Positions 11,806-24,311 of a DNA stretch of 64,000 bases are shown here, piece by piece. Position 1 is the stretch's first letter, and every line of letters starts with the position of its first letter. Made by a program: the position numbers and the translations under genes. Below the pieces are notes generated by a model, which saw only the letters and a list, made by a program, of their open reading frames with translations, was not told the origin of the DNA and ran no database searches. Location: NCBI GenBank assembly GCA_028564675.1, contig JAOVVO010000480.1:1-64000 (forward strand), given 5' to 3'. The DNA is from Onchocerca lupi (Eukaryota; Nematoda; Chromadorea; Rhabditida; Onchocercidae).

Positions 11806-14379
11806 GAAAGTAACCTTCGTTATCGGGAAGCTTCACAGATCCTGATATTAGAGGCAAAGCTACCTCCTCGTTTTCAAAATCCTTAATTTCTTGACCTTGA
11901 ACATTTAAGTCACCGGCGATCGCACGAAATCCCTTGTTTTTCACTCGTCGAGTAACAACCTTTAAACAATTCAAAATGCAATAATCTTCAACATACAGAC
12001 TTAAAACGTTCTGAAAATACATATGCGAATGGAATCCTAAGAATACTTCACTATTCTAAAGAAATCAGGAATGAATAGAGGATGTAAAAGGCATTGAGAA
12101 TGAATAAATACCTTATTCCATAACAAGCTCTGGTAGGCATGAACATAAAGACTGCGTGTATTACGAGCTAACTTTAACAGAGCAGCATGATAATTGCATT
12201 TATTCTTGCTAAGAGACGATAAAAGTTGCCCTTCGATGGTAGTACATGCCTGTAATCATGAAATAATGAATATTTCTTAGAACTTAAAATCTGTTGTTTT
12301 TTTCAAAAATTTTCAATTCTCCCCAAATTCATTAAAAATAATGCTGAAACTTAAAATATTTATTATCTTTTCCAAAAAAAATAATGTCAAACACATTTAC
12401 CTGACTATCTGTGAGCTTCTTCAAGGCACTGGAAGCATTTCCTGATTTATTCCATTCATCTAGAGCTTCTCGAATACCTCCTAAAGATTATTAAATAAAA
12501 TAGTTTTTGATTGGAACAAACATATCATTATGAAATATCTCATAAATCCCAGATTTATCTTCAAGAAATAAACTTCTTACTGTGTGCATTTCGTGGCTTC
12601 AAAATTGCTTTCAACGCAGCTTCCCACTGTTTCTTCAGAATTGCAATGCCGATTTCAGCAGTATTAGAAGCGCATGATCCAAAACGCTGAGTTCCAAAAT
12701 AATTGATGAAACCGTTTGACTTGAAATCTTCAATCCTATCGATCAAATCAGCTTCGCTAAACGGATGTACATCTCTACAATTACATGATTCTGTACTGAA
12801 CACCTTCCAAACGGAGATGGGATATATCACATTATGCAAAAGGCAGTTCCGATTATTAAACTGCAAATTACAAAAAATTCATGAAAGAATACATCAAACG
12901 GCTAACCTTAAAATGATTTTGAATTTATTTCCCCAAAGATTACCCAATTTGCATGGTTCTGAATTAAAAGTAAAATCAGTGAGCATTATGCCGTGCAGTT
13001 TCGCATTAAGCTGTTGCAATCGTTCAATTTCACATCGATATAACGATACTCGTTGTGTTGTAAGGGCCCGACGATCCTTTGTACCACAAATACCAAATGA
13101 TGAGATTTTTATCCTAAATTCTGTTCATATGATAGTTATCAAGTATTTCAAAAGGGAAAAATGTTATACGATAAACAAAACTTACCCCAAAAACTTAGAA
13201 ATCACAGAAAGTGCATAATGTGTATCTTTGTTTTCCTTACATAATGTGAAATGAACAAAGTCAGGGCGATCTGCTGGCCAAGTCCTTCGTTTTCTAAAAT
13301 GAAAATAAGTTTGGAAATTAAGGATATTTTAATTGGACTGAAGGAAATCTAAAAAAGACGTAAAAGAATAGTATATAAAAGGCTGGTGGAATACAATACG
13401 AAACTAAAATTCAAAAGCACAAATGTAACATGCAGAACAATAGTATGTTTCATGACATATTACGAAAATGCAAAATATATTTGGAAATATCATCGCTTTA
13501 TCTTTTTCCATAGAAATTTCTGTGACCAATACTGAACAACAAATTACCTAGTTTGTTTACACGGTACTAAGATTCGAATAGCACGGCCAACTGTTTCTGA
13601 ATCCAGAAGACCATTATATCGATTACGTATCCATTCATGTATAAGGGTACGCTTTTGTTTATCCATATCCTAAATGGGTAAAATATGAAAGATAGAAGAA
13701 CAGACATTCTATTCATATAGTGATAAATTATATGAGAAATTAAGCTAAAAACAATATTTGCACCAACTTCAGTTGGTATTTCGACAAAATTGATTTCATC
13801 CTTGAGAAGACCATCGATTTTCGAAACCAGTTCTTGCGTAATAGTTTCTGGAGAAGAGATGTCATTTATGTCTGTCCAGCTATTCTTTACTTCTTCATTT
13901 TCGGCGATCGCTTCCGTTGTGCATGGCAAAGGTATATCTGAAGGAAGTATTTAAGTATAGAGCAAATGTGGTAAAAATCGTCTTTACTTATGCTAAAAAT
14001 GCTATAAATGTCGTAATTATTCTTCTTAACTAGTCCCTTCTTTTCAGTGCTGATACATTCGTCGAATTTCGCAACAATGACATACCACAGAAGTCACAAA
14101 GAAATACAATATAATACATGATGCGAGCAGTGATATGTAAAATATGGACTAAAAATTTGAACTAAATATCAATCTTTATCAAAATATAATATCGTTCGCG
14201 ATACACAAAGATAATAATAAGCAATCAATTGTGGCCAGATATGGTGTGAACTTACCAAGAATGGTTCCATCTGGAGTGATTTCATTGACGATAAAATCTG
14301 AATATAATTTTTTAATCGTACATTTCAGTTCATTTCGTCCACAGCTCATATATTCTGTAATGAAGAAATCTTTCTCCAT
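10764..14379 (-). CDS. PUS7: tRNA/mRNA pseudouridine synthase, PUS7/TruD family
   Basis: Converts uridine to pseudouridine in tRNA and mRNA (family knowledge). Twelve exons, all in phase: 14379-14256, 13937-13753, 13669-13548, 13293-13186, 13113-12907, 12774-12581, 12480-12401, 12249-12112, 11959-11815, 11507-11438, 11319-11098, 10833-10764; 554 residues. The N-terminus has the PUS7 entry motif (FFITEYMS, YSDFIVNEI). The TruD motif ICGTKDRRAL gives the catalytic Asp at about residue 193. GFINYFGTQRFG and VHAYQSLLWNK are family hallmarks, and the C-terminus has EFSLPAGSYATIALREI. Start chosen at the ATG three bases behind a CTTTCAG acceptor (14383), a typical trans-splice site. Two joins are less certain: the exon 2 donor (GTTTTT) and the exon 10 donor, which is GC rather than GT unless another acceptor is used. 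FBXO7 follows on the same strand. Confidence 0.93.
11771..11803. repeat. Poly(A) run, 33 bases, in PUS7 intron 9
   Basis: On the coding (minus) strand this is a T33 run beginning about a dozen bases after the 5' splice site at 11815/11814. Confidence 0.9.
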
Positions 14380-14382
14380 TTC

Positions 14383-14388
14383 CTGAAA
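14383..14388 (-). promoter_or_regulatory. Probable trans-splice acceptor of PUS7
   Basis: TTTCAG on the minus strand ending at 14383, three bases before the PUS7 ATG. This very short leader is typical of nematode spliced-leader addition. Confidence 0.5.
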
Positions 14389-15422
14389 GTGAACATTCCT
14401 ACATATTCTTACAGATAACAATATTAATGTAACTTCTATGTGTTGACAACGTTATTAAATTGCAGCATGGAAATCTTTTCTACGTCATATATCTTTCACA
14501 CTTTTCAAATTTTCTACTCCAAATTTCCCATTAAAGAACAGGAAATCCCCGCATTATGCGAATTAATCACTGAATGCGAAACTAATAAGCTGAAATTAAT
14601 CATAAGAAATTATTAATAATAAGTAAATTAAGGAGTTAATGAAGATAAGTTATCTTGTAAATTAATAACAAAATTAATAAGTTATCTCGCAAATCCCGCC
14701 AGACTGCATAAATTTGAGCGAGACTTTCCTAACATAAATTCCGTGTCTCATTTGTGAACAAACGAAGCGATTAACTCAACGCTACGCGCCACCCGGTAGC
14801 AAAAAAGGTAAGTGAATTACAAGTTCCTGCAAGGTATTATGAACTTTTTGGAATAATTTACGTACGGAATTCTATTTAGACCTTTTCAGGTTAATTTATG
14901 CAAAGGAATTACATAACTTCAAATATTAGTTAATTTTAAGACCGTCGAAGAGCCATCCAACACTCATCATTTACCGAAACAACCTCACAGTCATGCCTGA
15001 ACAGTGATCTCATTTCTACAAGGTTACCTCATATAACGGTGACATTTACGTGAGGATAACGACTGGTAGGATTACCGGAAATCAGTGGGAATCTCATCGG
15101 AAGTGAGATTAATAACGGAAGAAGTGATCGTACTGCAATAATAAGTGAGAAACAACCACTTATATCATAAACAATAAGCAATACTTCAATCATTTAATGA
15201 ATTGAGGGCCATCAGTGAGATTTCGTACATTTCCAGGATATCATTGTTATGAGACTTGTTTACACTATGAATATTAATATAATGAAGAAAAAAATGAATA
15301 TTAGTATAATGAAAACAAGAATATTTCTCGGTTTCTTCTTTACAGGAATGTATTGGAAAAGTTCATTCAGTTTTGTGTAATATAGGAAAGGTGTAAGGAA
15401 TAACGGAACAACAGTTCTAACT
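14389..15422. other. Divergent intergenic region PUS7 / PLCXD
   Basis: About 1 kb between two head-to-head genes, so it should hold promoters in both directions. I see no clear TATA element, repeat or RNA gene in it. Acceptor-like AG sites lie at about 15370 (GTTCATTCAG) and 15412 upstream of the PLCXD start. Confidence 0.5.
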
Positions 15423-16902
15423 ATGTCAATGAATAAAAATTCATCGAAAATCGATGTATTGCAGTGTAACGGTGAATACTGGATGAGTAATTTGCCAGAA
15501 GAAGTCACCCGAAAACCCCTTGTTTGTCTTGCTATACCAGGTTTTTATTTACTATTTGAAAAGATATTCATGAAGAAATAGTCTGTAAGATGGGATAGAT
15601 GTATAATACAAAATATATCATAATACCATTTCTTATTTCTAACCGTTTGAAATTTTTTTCAAGAAAGAATGAGAAGGATAAGTTTCATTGAAAGTTGAAT
15701 TTAGGAAATAATCAATAAAGCATTGAAGTTATCAAAATTTACATATTTTCCACGAATTTCATTCATGTCTTACATTTTCGGCGATCTAGCAGTGGTAATC
15801 TGTTCTTTAGTCATTTATATTATTATAGATTGCTATTACTAGTAGTTTTATTATCTAATTAGAAGAATTGCAATTAGAGGCACAAATTTATTTCATATTT
15901 CACGCTTCTACATTCCAGAACACTGAAAATATCTTCGTATTGACGATGATGAATAGAAAAAAGCTATTATTTTGAAAACTTGAGGACAATGTTTTTTCGT
16001 TAAATGCAGATATACTGTTTCTATTTAAAGGATCCCATGATTCGTTCACGCATCTACTATTTGATAAATATCCCGTAGCAAATGACGAAGGTCGATTTAT
16101 CCGAGAAATTGGCCGATTCCGATTGGTGCGACGCTTTATCCGACGGTGGGCCATAACACAGCGATTTTCAGTGACTAAGCAACTTTATGCTGGTGTACGT
16201 TATTTTGATATTAGACTTACAATACCATTATCTACTAAATTAAATGGAATACGTGTTTTGCATGCCCTTTACGGTGATTGCATTGAACAACTTCTCTTAT
16301 ACATAAATATTTTTTTGGATACTCATCCAAGAGAAATTGTCATTCTTGATTTCAACCATTTGTATAATTTTACCAGCAGTGAATATATCAAATTTTTGAA
16401 AATGGTGGAAAATGTATTTGGTCGGAAATTATGCTTACGAGGGAAAGATATAACTAAGATAAGTTTAGCGAGTATGTGGCAGTTAGGTTATCAAGTGATA
16501 ACTATATCAGCAGCAGAAACTGCAACTCATCAAAGTACATCTTGGATATGGGATTCTAGCTGTATTATTAGTCCATATGCTAATGTAGATCGAAATGATA
16601 AATTGTTTGAATTTCTTAATCGAACTTTGCGAGATCACAGACAAGGTCCCAGGAATGTATTCTTTGTGACACAAGCAATTTTGACCGTAAAGTGGTTTGG
16701 TATCTTGATGCATCCGTTTTCCACTCTTGAAGAAAGATACGCATTGAAATGTACGGAAAAAGCCATCTCCTGGATTACTACTTTTGATGAACCTTCTCAT
16801 TTCAATATTATCATCTGTGATTTTATTAATCACCTCGATTTTTGTAATGCTGTTTTCTCTCTCAACATGCCCTCCAATAGGAATTTTCCAAACAGCAATT
16901 AA
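15423..16902 (+). CDS. PI-PLC X domain-containing protein (PLCXD family)
   Basis: Member of the small PI-PLC-X proteins related to PLCXD1-3, which keep only the X half of the phosphoinositide phospholipase C barrel. Exons 15423-15540 and 16031-16902 (490-base intron, phase 1); 329 residues, close to the usual 320 or so. The start region gives WMSNLP, CLAIPGSHDSF (first catalytic His, residue 42), RYFDIR (95-100) and VLHALYG (second His, residue 116), then a conserved PREIVILDFNHLYNF strand. No C2, PH or Y domain is present, as expected for the family. No signal peptide is visible. Upstream sequence in frame is open for a few codons, so a slightly longer N-terminus is possible. Almost the whole protein sits in one exon, unlike its intron-rich neighbours. 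Confidence 0.9.
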
Positions 16903-17646
16903 TCGTCACAGATTAGAACAAAAATTATAATCCGTGTTCATATCAGTAAGTTATTTTGACAATATTCAGTTATTTGTGTGTAGAAAATACTTGATATTTA
17001 GAAAATGTCTCACATGTGCGGACATATCTTAGCTGTGTACATATTTTGATTTCGCTTCATCTCTTCTTCTATATATAAAAAGTTTTTCGTTTATGTATAT
17101 ATCCCTGGTGTAAATGTAAGCGGTGTCTAATTTGAACAGTTTAAAATCTTTTTGTCATATTTTCACATATCATTATTAAGTATATCAACATGAGTGAAGC
17201 ATACTGATTGTCTAATCATGGTCAAATTTTGCAGTCCTTCAAATGAATTAATTGTTTTTAAAAACTCTTGAACTCTTTACAACTCTTGACAAAACTTTTT
17301 ACTGATGAAGATATGATAATATTAGTTTTGTTTTTGGAATGCGATCTAGGATTGCAAACCTTAAAGTTGCTTCAGGGAATTACCAGTTTATCTTTAAACC
17401 TGTCGAAAGGATTTTTGCTTTATCCCTTTGCACCAGTTTATTATAGTAATTTCAATTTTTTGTTTGCAGCAGTCCGTGTATTTTAAAATGCTAGGAAGGA
17501 GTTTGCCAGTGAATGAGATCTATTGGCACATTCAGAGTATTCTATTATGCATCCTTATCAATTTCATAGATTTTTATTCCATTCGCTGAAATTAAGCAAT
17601 AAATAATAGATTCAATAAATCATTAATATTTCTTAGTGTATTTTAT

Positions 17647-17680
<34 letters not shown>

Positions 17681-19935
17681 AAAGCAGAAGTTTGAATGAA
17701 AAAATATACGATTGGACGGTTCCAACAATTATTGTTTGATCGATGTTGCTTGATTTCTCACCTGCGGATAAAGAACGTACTTCCTCTATCCATTTCGTCA
17801 AAATCTGCTTTGTTCATCGGTCACAGTGCTGAACTTCCATTTACATTAATTTACATATGCGGAATGTTTATTTAGATTAATTTTACATATCAAATATGTC
17901 TTTAATTAATAATGGAAGAATTCGCCGATAATTTGTTATTGTATTCAATTGGCAAACAAATAATTGTTAAACAGCAGCAGAATAATTACCATGGTAACGA
18001 ATTACAAGTCGGCAATATCTTGCTATCCTTACTCTTTGACAATCCTATGATTCTGAACTTAGTGACAAGCAGCATGGTCGATGTCATCAGTATCTCATTC
18101 ACATCAATTTGCAGATTATTTTGCACCACACTTTAATAAGTTTTGCCACCCATCAAGTATCTTCTCAAAGTTTAGTAGATAATCTCGTTGGTGCGACATC
18201 ATCGATTTGTTAATTTGCCACTTCTAATGCTTTTACGCTCGTGCTGCCCAATTAGCAAACGTTCAAAGCGCGAAGAACAATATCATATCAAGAATGACAA
18301 CTGCGGAAAATATTCCTGGTATTCGATTTTATTGTTAATTATTGACTTACTATCTCGACACCATTACTGATTAAAGTAATGTGATTGATCAATATTATCG
18401 AGAATAGTATGTATAATTGCGAATTATATATGATCAACGATATAATCACAATTATGAAAGAAAGCTCTTAGTAGAAAAGGAAAAAAAATGATCAATCAGC
18501 AAACTTCCAAAATGATATGCTGTAAACTTCAAAATGACGAATAGCTGAATCGATACAACGTTAGCGTCTAACTAACATCGAGTCTTTCGCCTTCATTCGT
18601 ACCTGAGTTATGTCAATTATTAGGGAAATATAAAATCTTGGCTATCAAATTCATTTAGAGTTTGGCTCAATTTTTTTTTCCTCAAAATAAATTATTTTAA
18701 AAAAAAAAATTCCCATTTATCAATCAATAATCGTGATAAATCAAGGAAAGAGCTGCATGTAGATCGCTATAATATGATAGAATTATGTTCGGAATGTAGT
18801 TTTGTTCACAAATATAAGTATTGGAACTAAATTTTTCTCAATAACTTTAATGCATATTTCAATATATTGATGGCATCTCTTTTTTTTTTTTTTTTAAATG
18901 AAACATCAAGTTTTCCAAATTTGAAGAAATTTTCTGCTCGATATATTTAATATGCTATATTTATACACTATTATTTGTTATTCTATTTAATTACAAATGA
19001 AATTGAAATGTTTTGAAAGCTTGAAAAGTTATATTTATAAAGAAATTTTTCTGCCTGTCATCTATTGAAAATTTATAAAAAGTAAAATGAACTGAAGTCT
19101 ATTTAAAAAAAAAAAAGGAAAAAAATTAAAGAGATAAATAGAGTGTCTTCATTTTCCCCAATGAAATAAATTTGGTATCAAAACAATGAGTAATATATGT
19201 CATAAGAGTTGGAAGCAATCTTCAGCATACATTCTCATTTGTTCATTAAATAAATGCTTGCTGATTCATTTAGTTTGAGCAAATTCTAATTTCAATTATA
19301 ATTAATCAATAATTATCCAGTACTTTGCGCACATAAATTTTAATACATCTTTTCTTATTTTTGATCATACGATATCAAAAATGTTTTAAAAGGCAAGCAA
19401 TAAGTGTTATATTTCCTACTGGCAGATCATATCCAAGTTTTCATTCAATATCTTATTCGGCAATTTTTTCAAAAAAAAAAAAAGTCAAAACTACTTCATT
19501 ATTTCTTTATAGTGTGAATATCTCTGAAATATTTCGTAAACGTTTGTTCTATCTTCAAGTGCTTATTTCTTTACTTATTTTCATTTTATAAATTTTAGTA
19601 AATTCCATTCTCAATATCATTCAGAAATGTTTGTTGGGATCTCATTTCCACATATATTGTAACTTCTTTACTGAAAACTTGATCTCCTGCATTGGCAGAT
19701 CGTTTAATGCTTTGTAACGTGCACTTTTGTGCGTTAGAATATGAAATCAATTGAACTGGCATTTTTTTGTTGACATTGTAACTGCTAATAAATTGTTTTC
19801 TTTTATATATAATAAGTTTTTTTTTTCTTTATAATAAGTTTTATAATAATTTTATTTTTTGGAAAATTTTTTGAAAAACCTATGGGTTTTAAAAGTGTAA
19901 AATTTAAATATTATTTATGGAAGTTAAAATTTTAG
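16903..19935. other. Region between PLCXD and RP2; RP2 first exon expected
   Basis: The RP2 homologue must have a 5' exon here or nearby, because its first visible exon starts at 19936 in phase 2. I could not find an ATG with a Gly-Cys second and third codon and a fitting donor. The stretch holds a 31-base poly(A) (17648-17678), several shorter A/T runs and small frames without family features. AATAAA at 17598-17603 may be a poly(A) signal for PLCXD, although it lies 700 bases away. Confidence 0.5.
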
Positions 19936-22690
19936 GGATAAAGAAAAATCCAATCCAGAACAATATCGTTTCGTCGACCTTTGTGATGAAATTGCTATTA
20001 AATCAGATGGCCATATTGCTGGTGAACAATTTATTATCGAGAGATGTAAAGTTAGTTTAATGTTTTAACATTTCTACATCTTAAAATCTATTTAAATGTT
20101 ATGAATTCTTCTTGTCATTTAAAAATGATTTAATGGAAATATTTGCCGCTGATAGGATGAGAAACTTTCGGATTGAAGGATGACGAAGCGATTCATCATT
20201 CATGACTCAATAAAGGCATCTCGGGAAGGTACTAAAGTTAAAGCTCGAAACTATGACGTGCAAATGTTTCTGATTGATTTTGATGATGTAATTAATAATC
20301 AACGCGAAGTTATTTTTGAGCAGAGAAATCACATCTTCGGTGAATAGTTTTAAGTATTTTGAATGTACATTTCTACTCAAGCAGAAACGATAATAATTTA
20401 AAAAAAAAAAAAAAAAAAAAAAAGAAAACATTTTATGAAGAGAAAAAAGTTGGATAGAATCAGTGATAAATCATTCCAGGAATGCTGCATACTATTGCTT
20501 GATCATTTGGCTGCGGTGAATATTGATGATTGCGAGGAGTGCTTCATTGTGATTGGCCCTTGCAAAGGAAGGTCAATAAAATCTCAACTCTTTTTTATCA
20601 TGTAGCCTTCTTTCCTAAAATATCTTTTATCTTCATATTCTTAAGCACTGCAAAATTTATTCTTCCAAAAAAATTTGGAATATTCCTGATCAAATGATTG
20701 TATGCTCGAAAAGAATTGCATACCATATACAATAGATTGAAAATAAAAGATCTGTTAAAGGTGAGATAGAAGCTTATCATATAACATAGAAATCGGAACG
20801 TTTTATCATTTGAAATCTACCTGATCTCTCTTCATTAGCTTTTCTAAATGCAAGAATTTAGCGTATTTATTCGGGACTGCAAGAATATTGCTTTATTTAC
20901 TATTTGTCAACAATTCCGAAGTCGAGATTGCTTTAACATCGATGTTTTCCTATTCTGCACAACGAAACCAATAATCGAATCAAGTAAACTGATGCGATTC
21001 CGATCACTTGCTCTTTCTTATGATAAACTCGAAGGTCTACTTTTCACTTTTCCTAGCTTTGAAGCACTTCTTTTTTTTCTATGTAACATAAAAACTGAAT
21101 TTCCTAAATTTCCTAGATCATGGAAGTCATATTCCTGTGAACTAATCATGATAAGCATTCATAAGTGGAACAAGAGAACAGTTTGAATTTTGACAAGAAT
21201 CATACAAATTCTGTCATGTTTTCAGAGCATATTGCAAAGGCATCTCTAAGACCGTTCACTAATAATTGGAGTAATGTACACGATTTCACACCTGAAGATG
21301 TTTCTAATTTTGAGATTTGCTGTACAGTAAGTTCTGAGCTGATATATTCAAATTAATTTTGTATTTCTTTGAATATTACAAAAAAAATATATCTTATATA
21401 TAGCACCTTCCTGTGTCCTACTCTCCCTCAAAATCCTTGGAACGAGAATTACAGGACTATCCATGGGTTAGTTCTTTGCGTTTCTTTGAAACATCTGTTC
21501 TGAACATAATCGCGAATGTTTGTTGCATGCTTCAGTTCCATGACAGTTAAATGAATATGAATCCGACTCCTAACGAAACTTCCCGTTAATTAGTGAATAC
21601 CAGTCTTCGGATGTTCACAGATTCTCAGAAAAAGTTTTTGACAGATTTCTCGCGCTTTCAGTACAACAACTCGATTCATTTGCATTTCACAACGAATCTG
21701 TCACTTTGTCTTTCTATAGTAAATGTTCTTTTGTCAGTGAACCAATATGGGATTCCATCTTATATTTACTGCAGGAATACGATCAAATTAAGAAAATGGA
21801 TATAGTTAAAGATATCGAGAATATTCAGTTTATCCGTGAACAATCAGTTCTTCCCTTGTATACCATTGCAAACAATGCCATTGGCAAGGTCAGACAAATT
21901 GACCTTCTTCAATCACTGTAATAAGTATTCTGGAGAAAATAATTGTGCTAATTACATATCAAGAACAAATTTTTTAATTTTCAAGATATTTCCACAAATT
22001 TTTCAAGAATTTTTAGGATTTTGACAATTCTTTGGTATTACAGAAAATGCTCATCCTATGTATGGAGGGAGATAACGAAGCCTTACTTTCATTTTATGAT
22101 CGCATACTGAAATTCTTGAGGAAGATATTAGCGCAAAGTGCACAGCTTATCACAACTAAAGATATGATAATCCGGAAAAAGGAGCTTCCATCTTCGTTTA
22201 TATCCAAGTATGTCAAATCATCAGGTCAGTAAGTTCTTATTACTGTGTCTTTTACTTTATTCACTCTCAAATAAATGATAGCAATAAACGTGCTAAATAA
22301 GCCAGCAACCAAATAAGAAAATTATTTCGATAATTAATTTAATAAATTAATGCAAAATGAACAAATATATAACTGTTTCAAGAAATCCGATTTCGGCAAG
22401 GAAATTACAAGCGGTTATTCGATGATATTTAAGCTAACTTCCTTTGTCAAGTTATTCTCTAATTGCAGGAATTTTTTGATTTTATGTACACATTTTGCTG
22501 AGATCCAAAATCTGAAATATTAAATAATCCAGGTAGACTGGTAACACTAGAAATAGCATGGAACGAGGAAGAAGTCAAACGAAATATCCGAATGGTAAGC
22601 GATACAATGAAAGTTGTGGAAGACCGCGATTTCGAACATTATCGAGCAAATCTTTACCGGTTTGCACAGATGCAGACTGAAATTTGTTAA
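19936..22690 (+). CDS. rpi-2: RP2 (XRP2) homologue, 5' partial
   Basis: RP2 is the GTPase-activating protein for ARL3 that releases lipidated cargo at the cilium (family knowledge). Exons: 19936-20050, 20480-20571, 20862-21034, 21226-21326, 21404-21466, 21775-21888, 22044-22224, 22533-22690, all joining in phase. The beta-helical TBCC/CAP domain is clear: GHIAGEQFIIERCK, VNIDDCEECFIVIGP, VFIRDCKNIALFTICQQFR and NNWSNVHDFTPED. The GAP arginine (Arg118 of human RP2, in CQQFR) and the Glu of PIIESS are both kept, so activity is likely. The last three exons give a diverged NDK-like domain (MLILCMEGDNEALL, LVTLEIAWNEEEV) ending in FAQMQTEIC, matching the family C-terminus. Missing: the N-terminal exon that in other animals begins Met-Gly-Cys for acylation. 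Human RP2 has about 30 residues before this point. Confidence 0.9.
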
Positions 22691-23788
22691 CCATAACTAA
22701 TTACACCTTTTCATTTCATTTGCTGCTTTGTTTGATAAATTTGAGAGAAGCTTATCAGTGAATTACACAAACAAACGGCAAATATGTTATTTGTACCAGG
22801 TGAAATGCATCTGCACATTTTAAAAATGAATTCTGAAATATTCACTAATGCACAGCGTACTAATTTTCATAATACACGGCATGCAATCCGTACTGTTTGT
22901 TAATTGTCCGGAAAAATAATTAGTATGAGCATTGACCGTTCTGATTACTTCTCCCGTCCCCTAACCCATATATCCTGGATATCCCGGGAGTACCACGAAG
23001 GACAGAAACAAATATGCAACGATTCTTTCCTATCAAAACGTTCCTGAACCTGCTGCGCTGCATTGAATCTGATGGGTTTGGTCTGATAACAGAAGACAAA
23101 TTCTGTACTGACAATGATAGTGGTATTTTATCATTTATGCCGAATTATTATGTTTTGAATTGTTTGCGAGTTGATAGACAGAAATGAGAGAAAGGCGAAA
23201 TTAAGAAGGAAGGAGGAAGATTCAATGGACAGCTGCGAAGGCGTACACACTATCGGCGATCTCATCGACGAAAGTTTGAATTTTTCAGTTTAGTCTGACT
23301 GTAGACCCATCTCATCTCATCGCCATATGTACTGACCAGCATTATGCCATTTTTTTTCAAATTCCACCAAAATTTTCATTTTAAAGAAATTTTCATTTTT
23401 GAGTTAAACATTTTTTTTATTCGTCTTCTTTTCTGGAAGTGCCTATTCCGAAAAGATCCACAAAGTTTTCATCCTTTTTTGAAAGATAGAATTACATTTT
23501 TTTTGCTAGTTAGTTCAAAAACAAATATTGAATAGCCTAGTGCCTAAACTTTTACATCACTTCGTTTATGGCATTCTTCTTCAATTCGCAAAATACCACT
23601 CTTTCAATGAAGGTAAATTATTTACTGGTATCAGTGGCCATTCCATTATTCAGTGTATCTAGTTAACGGATCCCCACTTATACTCTTCCATTCATTCTAA
23701 ATCATACTGCAGTCATTATTTTCGAAAGAAATCAGTCTATTTTCTAAAATGCAAATTTTAAATTCAGAAAAAAAGCTGAAAAAAGGAG

Positions 23789-23790
<2 letters not shown>

Positions 23791-23832
<42 letters not shown>
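23791..23832. repeat. Poly(T) homopolymer, 42 bases
   Basis: Longest homopolymer in the window. A second T run of 33 lies 445 bases further on (24278-24310). Confidence 0.9.
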
Positions 23833-23833
<1 letters not shown>

Positions 23834-23999
23834 TTATTACGATACATCAGCTCGATCAAAAAGATACTAATTCATCTCATTTATTTATTTTGTGAAAGGC
23901 CATCAAAAAGAAGATGGATTTATTAAGCCTGAGACACAACTATTTTCTGGGATATATGAGGCAAAGTTTCAGTTTCCCATCAAGCCTGATAAAATAAGC

Positions 24000-24061
24000 A
24001 TGAGACAGGCGGTGCCAGTCCATTATTCGATCAACTTCATCCAGTTATTGGCCTGTCTCAT
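24000..24061. repeat. Inverted repeat with perfect 11-base arms
   Basis: ATGAGACAGGC (24000-24010) and its exact complement GCCTGTCTCAT (24051-24061), with a further weak match inside (GTGCCAG against CTGG). It could form a stem with a loop of about 40 bases. No gene or family is attached. Confidence 0.6.
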
Positions 24062-24274
24062 TCGATACCACTCATTCGAGAAGGCATACTTAAGCAGCTT
24101 ACATGCAGTGGCTGCACATAATTTAAGCAACACACATGCACTCTCTCTGCACGATTCAAAGCAATGCCAGATGTGCAAATATTCGGAAGATCGGAAACCA
24201 AAAATCTGAAACTTTATTTTCATATTTCTTTATTTACTGTTTATTTAATGTCTCTATCCATTCCCTTTTTTCTT

Positions 24275-24311
<37 letters not shown>

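Noticed and set aside
12703..13218. 171-codon plus-strand open frame
   Set aside because: It is the antisense shadow of PUS7 exons 5 and 6, whose minus-strand frame carries the TruD motifs.
17912..18136. 74-codon plus-strand frame as a possible RP2 first exon
   Set aside because: No Met-Gly-Cys start, no donor giving phase 2, and no similarity to RP2 N-termini.
19883..19935. ATG-GGT frame just before RP2 exon 19936 as its start
   Set aside because: It hits a stop before the acceptor, and the only possible donor would leave an intron of about 40 bases.
23892..24209. 105-codon plus-strand frame
   Set aside because: No motif, no clear start or splice context; interior is a hairpin. Not called as a gene.
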